From positions 2,046,001 through 2,110,000 of the forward strand of contig JAGVVL010000017.1 of the NCBI GenBank assembly GCA_018287875.1: a DNA stretch of 64,000 nucleotides, in the 5' to 3' direction. The first letter of the stretch is position 1. Each line of letters begins with the position of its first letter. Below the pieces are notes generated by a model, which worked only from the letters and a program-made list of their open reading frames with translations, had not been told where the DNA came from and searched no databases. Positions 55,729 through 64,000 of the stretch are shown here, piece by piece. Source of the DNA: Nigrospora sphaerica (lineage: Eukaryota; Ascomycota; Sordariomycetes; Amphisphaeriales; Apiosporaceae). Position numbers and translations under genes: made by a program.

Positions 55729-58700
55729 CTACCACATGTCGTCTCGCTCGTCGTGTTGGCGATCGCTGTAACCACTGTCCCTTCCTTGATCACGACCTTT
55801 GGTGTTCTGGTCGTAATCGTACATCTCGGCGTTGGTCGGGTAGTCGCCCACCTCGTGCTGCACGCCGCTATCACCGTACTGGTTGCTAGCCTGCTGTGCG
55901 TTAGCTCACTGACATAGGACCAGTGCCTGTCTCAACTTGGGGCCGACTTACCCCCCGGTGGTACTCGAAGTTGTAGCGGTCGATGCTCTCCTGGGCCTGC
56001 TGCTGCTCCAACTGCCGCTGCTGCTCCTGCTGCTGCGCCAGATACTGTTCCTGCTCGCGGCGCTTCCTCTCTTCCTCTTGCAGCCTCTTCTGCTGGGGTG
56101 ACTGTGGCACCTGGATTTGCGGATGCATCGCCTGGACCTTGGCAAGGTACGAGTACATAAAGTTGCTGAGCAGGACCTGACTGTACAGGGCCCGGCGGGG
56201 GTTCGCCAGCTTGATGTGCGCCATGCGGTAGATGGCCCGTTCCTCGAGTATGGGGTATCTTGTCCAGTGATAGTCGACATCGGGAACCAAGGGCTTGTAG
56301 GCTGCGGGCTCAGGGGAGAGCGGTCGCTGGCCGTGGGATTTCTTAATCCCCGAATCTCTGTCGCCCTTCTTCTTCCCCCCGAAGAAGTTGGCGAATAGAC
56401 CGTCCTTTTCCTTCTTGGCCTCTCCCGCTTTGCGACTGCTCTCCTTTTTGCGCTCGTCGTCCAACCGGTTTTCGGCGCTGTCGCGATCCAGCACCACGCT
56501 GTCCCGGCCCCTTTGCTTGATATTGTCGATTGATGTCTGTAGCACATCCAAACGCACGTTATCATGCGTTTTGTCCACACTCCCCTTCGACTTGGATCTT
56601 TTGGTCTCGTCGTCCTCCTTCTTCTTGTTTTCTTTATCCTTATCCTTGGATTCGGACTTGAACCACTTCCAAGACGTGCCTTTGCCAGATGAGCTTCCTG
56701 ATTCGCTGCGATCCTTTTTGTGCTTCTTTTCCGGCTTCTTCTCTTCGGGCGAGAAGGTCGGAATGGTGGGCAAGCTATCAGTCCTGGTGGCCCCAGATCC
56801 TGGAAGTGGCCCGGGGCTCTGCGTCACATCCTGGAGAGTCTGGCTCGTTGCGCTTTGGTGCTCGCGCGCCGGTTGTTTGGGAGTCGAGGGACTTTGCGGC
56901 GATTGTTGCTGTTGCGGCTGTTGTGGAGAAGGCGGCTGTTGCTGAGAAGGTGGCTGCTTCGGGGACGGCGCTTGGGGTAGAGGTTGGGTAGGAGGAGGGG
57001 TAGGAGCGGGGGCTTGCTGCATGGGTGAGCCATAGTTGGGGCGCCTGCTGGAGCGGGCAGGTGGTTCATCAGGGACCTCGGAAGGCTGGGTGGTGGGCTG
57101 AGCGATAATTGCCTGCTGTGATGAGGACCTTGCAGGAAAGGGCCTCGTGAGCGCATCCTGAGGTTGAGGCTCGGCAGCCGGTTCCTCGGTGACAATGGTG
57201 GGCAGAGGTGGAACAGGTGGTACTGCTTGAGAAGGGTCTTCGGAGGAACCGCGCTGCACCTCGCTGGTTCGTCTGGGTGGTGACTCTTGGTTCTCTGATG
57301 AATCGCCGAATGAATCCGGAGTAGAGTCCCGGTTGAAAGTCTGCTGTCTCCGTACCGTTCGGTTCGGCCGGGAGAAATTCTCGGCAACAGGCTCGGATTG
57401 TATTCGGCTGAGTCCATAGCCTGTGGGTGCTTCGATGGACGACTGGCTACCACCGCCTTCCTCGTCCGTATTCTTCGCAGCGATGCGCTTGGAAAATGAC
57501 GGACGGTCTCCACTAGTGCGCACCGAGGGGCCATGACGGTCCTTGATACTGCCCCCTTTACGATAAGTCGTTCGGGTCGACCGGCGCAAGCCCGTGCCGG
57601 GGGCGGCCGGCAGTATGGGCTTGTCATCCGGGATGGTTTCCAGGCCAGCCTCTTGTGCTCGCGATTCCAGCGTCAACTTCTGAACCGCCTTGGACGGATC
57701 ATTCATCAGTTCGTCCAGGCTCAATTCTGGCGCGTGGGCCTGGGACAGAGACTGCTTCCGCCCCAGCCTCTCGGCGCCATCCATGTATCCATCGGCACCG
57801 CGGCCACCACGGTTGTCTATTTGTCGCGACAGCATCGACTTCTTTCGCCTCAGACCACCAGAGTCACTTCTGTCCAGTCCGTCGACAGACAGAGTCGAGT
57901 CACCGGACCGCCTCTTGATGGATTGCACCCGCTTTTCGAGAAAGTTCTTGAACTCAGTCGGCGCAAGTTCAGGGTGAACGCCGGCAGGAACCCACAACAA
58001 GCGCGAGGGGTCGGCTTCATCGTCATCACCTTGCGGGGCCATCAGAGACATGTTTTGGAAGGGCAACAGGTCAGGGTCTTGGTTGTTGGATACATCCATG
58101 GACATGCGTCTCAGGGCTTGCAGGTTGCTGAGCTCCATGGCGATGTCGTTCGCGTCCTTCATGTTGCCCAGGGGGAACTGTGACCCTTGCTCGTCCCTCA
58201 TGTCTCGCAGTGTCGGCGACAACGGTGACGATGGAGACGTGGGGCGGCCCTCGTGTGAGCCATTCCGCTGGTTGGGCGGCCGAGCAGGCAACGTATTGGA
58301 TTTCTTGGGAGGTGCTCCGCTGGCAGCACCTTGCTCCAGGGTCATATCCGAAGTAGTCCGCACCAGTCGCATGCGGCTTTCCTCCGGTGAGGGGGGCTTG
58401 TCCTGGCGGTTGACGATCTGCTCACCGCCGTAGGGAGACGGCATGAAGCTCAGCGGCCTGTCATTTTGGTAGTCGTCGTCGTCACCGTACAGAGTTCCGA
58501 TGGTCTCCGTAACGTGGTGGCTGGAGTCGGAAATGGAAAGCTGGTTGGCATGGCCGCGACGGCTGGAGAAGCTGCCCCCTACGTCGCGAGGCCTAGACGA
58601 GGTCTACACAACACGGAGGTATGTTAGCCAGGGGATGACATGCATATATGCATGAGACCTCTGGGCGGCTCCAGTCCGGATATCATGCACATGCCGCAAA

Positions 58701-58784
58701 GACGAGACAAGAAGAGCTGCCCGCGTTCTATGACAGTGCCGGGGGCCGGCAGACACCTGCATCGGGGGGTGAACTCACCATCAT
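55729..58784 (-). CDS. Zds1-like protein (Zds C-terminal domain), polarity/PP2A regulator
   Basis: Predicted exons: 58784-58779 (ATGATG only), 58603-55952 and 55893-55729; 940 aa. Exon 2 begins TSSRPRDVGGSFSSRRGHANQLSISDSSHHVTETIGTLYGDDDD, the conserved N-terminal block. It continues with SRLLWVPAGVHPELAPTEFKNFLEKR and a long disordered Pro/Gln/Ser region. The Zds_C domain follows: VDYHWTRYPILEERAIYRMAHIKLANPRRALYSQVLLSNFMYSYLAKVQ. A Gln/Glu coiled coil and, after the last intron (GGG|GTAAGT), a tail ending HDERDDMW close the protein. Yeast Zds1/Zds2 bind PP2A-Cdc55 and control mitosis and polarity. The six-base first exon is tentative; the last acceptor is a CAGCAG tandem. Confidence 0.85.
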
Positions 58785-61700
58785 CTAGACAGGGCTAAGT
58801 GACCGACCCCGGACGAAGTCCAACACAGGGGGTTTGTACCTCCTAGAGCGTCTTGGGGCGGTGGCACGAGGCGCGGAGTCTATAAGGTTGCAGAACTATC
58901 ATGAGGATCGCCAAGGCCAGTACGGCACGGCGCAACGGCTACGTGGTCGACAGATCTAGGCCGAGGGGCGTACGTGGGTTGCGTGCAGGTACAGAGGGAC
59001 GACGGTCGGTCGGGCGCGAGGTGGGCAGTCGGCGGGCGTTGGGGAGGCCGCCGTAGTAGCAAGCGGGCGGGTTCGAAGGAGCGGCGGTGCTGATGGGCGT
59101 GCGTATGGGGCGGGCAGGTTTCCTTGAGCCAGCACCCGGTCCTGTCTTGGACGTCACGAAGGCGTGCCGGTCAGTCGACGAGGCGGTGGGCGAGGGTCAC
59201 CCAAGGGTCGGGTCGGGGGATAAAGGGGGGTTGACGGAAAACTGCCGGGGGGCCGCTGGTGTTGGAGGAGGAGGAGGAGGTGGTGGTGGTGGTGGCAGCG
59301 GGCGAAGTAGTTGTCGATGGGCTTGTCAATGCTCATCCTGTCATGTTTGGGGCTAAGGGCGGGCTGGGCAGTAGGTATTCAGACAGACATCCCATGACGG
59401 GGCGGCCGGGGGCGTTGGTGGCTGCGAAGCGATCCACTGGATCGGGATAAAGGGCAGACAAACAAGGACCCGAGGGCGAGGGCGAGGGAGAGACGGAGAC
59501 GGAGACGGAGAGAAGAAGCGGGTGGATTGAATACCAACTAGGGCCAAGCAAGGCAACTTAGCTGGATCCTAGTTGCCTACTTCGAGGGAACGGAGTGAGT
59601 GGTTAGTGGCAGTTGCATCCCACCTGCACCGCTTCGGAGTAAAGCCAGGCACCGGATTGCCAGCCAAGATGTCATGGGCTTGGGGGGGGGGGGGGCAAGA
59701 ACGGCTTCGACACAAGCACGTATGTAAGTTCCAACGGGCCGCCATCGTCACAGCATCCATCCCGAAGAAGTACCTACCTCTTCTTACCTGTATATCACAT
59801 ACATCCATCATACTTACCTACATCCCATGTACCGTACATACATCCACATACAACGTACACACCGGAGAGCCCTCTGTCCAAGAGTGGGCGCGAGGGATAT
59901 GTACGACTCGACCCTGCCCGGGTCTGATAGGACCAGCTTGCCCGAGGAGTTTCTTGCTGACATCCAGGGCTTGTGATGAGATTGGGCCTACACACGCCCA
60001 CGAGCCACTCGATTCAGCTCAGCGCATCCAAGCATCCGTCGTGGCCATGCGCGCATCCAAGTTGCCAGTCATGGAGGTCCCCGTCCTTCATTCACCTGAG
60101 GCGCGGCGGCTCCAGTTCCAACCAGCCTGAACAGTACCCAGTACGCAAGGCGGGAATTTCCAGGTGCATGTACGGAGGTACCTGTTCGATCTCGGTAGCC
60201 GTTGGCACCAACACGCCCGACGCTCTCTAGCGTACTTTATTCGCCGCGGTTGCGCTGCTCAGGTAACGCCCTGGGTGCAGTCGAAAATCCCTGAAACGGG
60301 GGCCCGCTTGGCATCAATTTCCTACAGAGGCCCGAATTGAGGGCTGTGGCTGGCTGGCTGACGAGCCATCCACGGCCCAAACCAAGGCGAGGAAAGTGAG
60401 CAGGTACAGAATACGGTACAAAGATGTAAACGACACCCAAGCTTTGCCAGCCGCCGTCACCACCATCCAGCATGAATGCCCCCCAACTCACCAACGTTGT
60501 TCGACGCGGTGGTGTAGGGGATGCCCACTCGCTTTCGGCACGGCTAATCAGCCGCGACTGCGCGACTGCAGCGCGGCACATCATCGACCTGCAGGATCCT
60601 CATGCTAGCTGAGTAGTACCTGTATTGTAGGTACAAACCCACCCCACGTGGAGCCTGTTGACATCCATTCCATCCTTATAATTGAACTCAAGTGCCTATA
60701 TATGTACCTAAATACCTTATACAAAACGTATATAGTAGCTAGCCGATCCGTCAACTCGGATATTGTGTGATACGCGAGCCCATCGTGTCGCTGGAGGACC
60801 CAAGCATCTAGAAAGGCTGTTCCTCCGGCGATGGGGCTCACCTGGCAGGTACTACCGAAATTCCCATTTGTGAGGTTCGGTGGGTGGTTTTTGACGTGCA
60901 CGCCATGCGCGCCCAACTTTGAAACCTTGCACCTCTTCCAAAGCACCGTCCTAGGAGCTAAGCGGCGGCATTTGCATATATCTCGGCCCTTCGCGAGGCG
61001 AGGGCCGAAGAAAACCCACAGGGGAAACGGCCTGTGGTGAGCTAAGGGCAACGACAAGCTTTCCATCTGCCAGTGCCAGTGCTACTCCCACAAAACACTG
61101 GATCCCGTCTCTTGCCGTCCGAGATCAGAGCTGGGAACCTTCACCTCACCCCTGTACCTGTCTGGGCCGGCGGTGGGCTCGCAGCCGCAGACAGCAGAAC
61201 CAGCAAGGTATGTATGACAGACGGGCATGCGGAGGGATGCACGTCGTGCGAGGGTGTGTGCCGTGTCGAGTCGACATCGTCATTCACCCGTCTTTCCAGA
61301 CGCGCTCCCTTGCGTCTCGGCTACCTAATGCAGGCAGAGGCAGGCAAGCCTACAGGTTTCCTGGTTACCATGCATTGCACCTCCACGTATAGGAGCAACG
61401 GCCAGCCCGTTGACGGCGTGGGTGTGTCGTGTCTTGCATCGCGTCAGCCTCGGTGCTTTCTTTCCACCCATCCCCTCGTCTCACCTGTGGCCGATCGACC
61501 CACCCTGGCTATGGGAGATCGACTTCACATCCATGGATTCATCCCCTCCCTCCCTCCGGGTGAGTCCCGAAATAAAGGATGCGCTCCCGCGGCACACGTG
61601 GAAGGAAACACACCCTACCTTCGCCTAGCGCACGGGAATTGGACTGTGTCTGGGTGGTTTGGGTTTCACTTTGTCGTTCAGGCACCGCTTCAGTGCCAAG

Positions 61701-62817
61701 CAGCCCGGCGAAGTGGCGCGTCCGCCCGCTCAGGAGCGCAGCACAGTCATGCTCTGGTCCTTGATCGACCCCTAGGTTTGGGTGTGTTCCGCCCACGCGG
61801 GCCGTCGACAGGGGGAGCTCCTTTGCCCGTGTGCCGGGGGTTCATCGACGTCGGCCTTCGGCACGGACGTGATACGCCGCAACCTGTACATCGATTGACC
61901 ACGACAAGCACCCAACAAAACAGGGCACGAGCCGGCGCACGCCTCATGACACGGCAGTTGCCTGCTAATGGCGCTAGGTCGAACTACGTTCATGCGAGAA
62001 CTGGGCACAAGAAAGCATAGCTCCCTCGAGTAATTAAATTATGCCTGGATGCCTCCCGGTCCCGCCGGAGGAGCCATGTATGGGTTTAGGGGTCGGGCTG
62101 TGATTGCTGTCTAAGTGAATACGGCTGCAACAGATTGCAACACGACGTTCACCCCCAGTGCCGCTCTCACCAGCTTGGGCACCGATCAACACCCTCTTCA
62201 CGCCCTATCAGCCAGTGAGGTAGGAGGCTCAGCCAGTCGGCCGGCGATCACCTACCCGATCCGGCTGCTGATTGACTGAAGGGCTGCCCAACCCAGCACC
62301 TCATCTGCTTCGTACGGCCGTTCCGTACTATCTGTGCGTGCTGCCCGCTACGTGTCGAGCGTGTCTGTGCTGGCCAGCTTGCCGTTGCCACTCGGCCCAT
62401 TCGGGCGCTTGTCTAGTTAAGGTTATGTCCCGTCGTCGCCAGCGTGCCCGTCCCCGGTGTATACCACCGGTTCAGCACCTCTTTTGCCCCCACACGAAGC
62501 CGGTAGCAACCTGCAAGCCACCCAGTTGCACGACGAACAGCTCATCTACACATTTGCAGCCCCCAGGCCTCACGCTGACCGACATGGAGCTTGGCTGCAT
62601 CTTGAGAGGGCGGCGAAGTTCGGAAGGCGAACCCTGTATATCGTGGGGCTTTGTGCAGGGAGAGCCTGCCAGCCTAAGAAAGTATAGGAATGCTCTTATA
62701 TTCCTATAGCAAGTCGGTGGAGAAAACCTTGTCATCTCTGCCGCTGCTTATATCTCGCCTATCCCCGCATCTTAATGCGTAGTGAACGCTGCAGGTCGTC
62801 GCGTCCTATTACGTGCC
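58785..62817. other. Large intergenic region with microsatellites
   Basis: About 4 kb with no supported gene. It contains a (GGA)n(GGT)n tract near 59262-59296, a (GGAGAC)n tract near 59490-59515, a run of 14 G at 59682-59695, and TACCTACC/TACATCCA-rich stretches at 59770-59850 and 60620-60730. Open frames at 59573, 61073 and 62272 have neither domain nor codon character. Confidence 0.6.
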
Positions 62818-64000
62818 ATGGGCTACACATTCGGGGCCTTCAGCACGCCCGTTGTCTCCTCATTGGGGCCGCAAACCAACTCAGTCCCCAGCCATGTCCC
62901 CGGCTCACTCCCCAGCCCGGTCCCTGGCCCAGTCCCTAGCCCAGTACCGAATTGCTGGAGAGATACGCCCTGCAAATGGCCCCTTGACGCCGCCTTTCCT
63001 GGCGAATGGGAGTCCAACGTGCTAGCGCCTCCGTCGCGCACCGTCAGGCCTTCAGCTCTGCTATCCGTCAATGGCAACGACATAGACAGGTGGCCCAGCG
63101 TGGCACAGCTAAATGGCAGCCAGGTTAGTCTTGTCTTCGACTTTGGACGGGAGGTGGGAGGAATCGTCACCGTCGACTTTACTGTGGCGTCTGCTGGTGC
63201 TCCGAACGATGCCTTGGGCCTGGCCTTCTCCGAAGCGAAAGACGATATTGGGCCTCGTTCCGACTCTTCGAATGGCATTTTCACTGTCCCCGAGGGAGCC
63301 TTGTACGCCAACGTCTCTTCGTCAGGGGAATGCAGCTACACGATGCCGCTGACAAGGTTGCGCGGCGGCTTCCGGTACATGACTGTGTTTCTGACCACTC
63401 TCGAAGCGTCCGTGGAGATTCGTAACGTTTCGCTCGAATTGGCCTTCCAGCCGACTTGGCCCAATCTTCGCGCGTACCAGGGATATTTTCACAGTAACGA
63501 CAATCTCCTCAACAAGATCTGGTACAGCGGGGCGTACACGCTTCAGGCGAACTCGGTCCCCCCAACGACGGGCCGGGCATGGCCGGCGCCCCAGGATGGA
63601 TCGTGGGTTAACGATGCTCTCATTGGACCAGGCGACACAATACTTGTGGACGGAGCGAAGCGGGACCGGACCGTGTGGCCAGGGGATCTCGGCGTTGCGG
63701 TGCCATCGGCGTTCTACAGCACGGGGGACTTGGAGTAAGGCTTGTGTGCCCCGGTGGCCATTGCCGTTCCCGTGGCTCACCAAGTGCTCTTTAGGAGCAT
63801 TCGAAACGCCTTGCAGGCATTGCTCGATCACCAGGTCAGTCGATGCTGCATCGCCAAACTCAAACGTGGCGGTCCTGACGACGATGCTGGCAGGATTCGA
63901 GCACAGGGCTGCTGCCGTTCGCCGGCCCGCCGTTGCTAGCCACCGGCAGTGCGACGTACCACATGTGAGATGCCCCTTGGGAACGCAAGCGCTCGTGCGA
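62818..64000 (+). CDS. Glycoside hydrolase family 78-like alpha-L-rhamnosidase (partial, runs off edge)
   Basis: Exons 62818-63734, 63795-63834 and 63894-63964, with a further donor (GTGAGA) at 63965, so the gene continues beyond the window. Introns are GTAAGG...TTTAG and GTCAGT...GGCAG. The N-terminus has a Pro/Val linker (PVPGPVPSPVPN) and then CWRDTPCKWPLDAAFPGEWESN. The N-terminal beta domain has VSLVFDFGREVGGIVTVDF. The start of the (alpha/alpha)6 catalytic domain includes YHSNDNLLNKIWYSGAYTLQAN-type sequence, VDGAKRDRTVWPGDLG and, across introns, SIRNALQALLDHQ-DSSTGLLPFAGPP. The DGAKRDR motif is typical of the GH78 active site. No signal peptide is obvious at this ATG; an upstream exon may supply it. 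Confidence 0.85.

Noticed and set aside
59262..59296. (GGA)n(GGT)n tract as a coding repeat
   Set aside because: Simple microsatellite in a 4-kb spacer without a supported gene.
1..64000. CRISPR arrays, rRNA and tRNA genes
   Set aside because: No regularly spaced repeats, no rRNA-like sequence, and no candidate with matching A and B boxes was found by eye; a covariance-model scan would settle the tRNA question.

Overview
The window reads as genomic DNA of a filamentous ascomycete (Pezizomycotina, most likely a Sordariomycete). The reasons are short GT-AG introns of about 50-90 nt with TACTAAC/CTAAC-type branch sites, GC-rich single-copy genes on both strands, long pyrimidine-rich leaders, and fungus-restricted families (Clr5, Zds C-terminal domain, DUF2433, BUD22). 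No operons, rRNA, recognisable tRNA or CRISPR are seen. I resolved exon structures by reading donors, acceptors and phases; they are predictions without transcript support.

Layout. 1-2734: no supported gene. 2735-13679: mitochondrial oxoglutarate/malate-type carrier (+), methyltransferase-like membrane protein (-), cytochrome P450 (+), small unknown protein (-), amidoligase-family protein (+), Clr5-domain protein (+). 13680-24026: an AT-richer, gene-poor accessory stretch with a small coiled-coil protein (-), a secreted type-B carboxylesterase (-), a kinase-like protein (+), a CCCH zinc-finger gene broken by two in-frame TAG codons (+), a short-chain dehydrogenase (-) and a roughly 770-bp element bounded by perfect 31-nt inverted repeats. 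24027-58784: mostly conserved housekeeping genes: BUD22 (+), branched-chain 2-oxoacid dehydrogenase E1 alpha (-), an F-box-like protein with SUMO-interaction-like motifs (+), HECT ligase UFD4/TRIP12 (+), a peroxisomal alpha/beta hydrolase ending in SKL (+), a PUA/ASCH-like protein (-), a one-TM miniprotein (+), COQ5 (+), a DUF2433 phosphoesterase-fold/RGG protein (+) and a Zds1-like polarity regulator (-). 58785-62817 is a 4-kb spacer with microsatellites. A GH78 alpha-L-rhamnosidase-like gene starts at 62818 and runs off the right edge.

Functional links are loose, as usual in fungal chromosomes. Four proteins concern mitochondria (carrier, BCKDH E1 alpha, COQ5) or peroxisomes (SKL hydrolase). 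Two concern ubiquitin (F-box-like protein, UFD4) and lie next to each other, about 2.6 kb apart on the same strand. There is no convincing biosynthetic cluster or defence island. The most unusual signals are the stop-interrupted CCCH finger, the TIR element with an acidic ORF relic, the Clr5 gene with a GC donor and an out-of-phase junction, three frame-preserving introns in UFD4, and a possible frameshifted coiled-coil gene relic upstream of UFD4.
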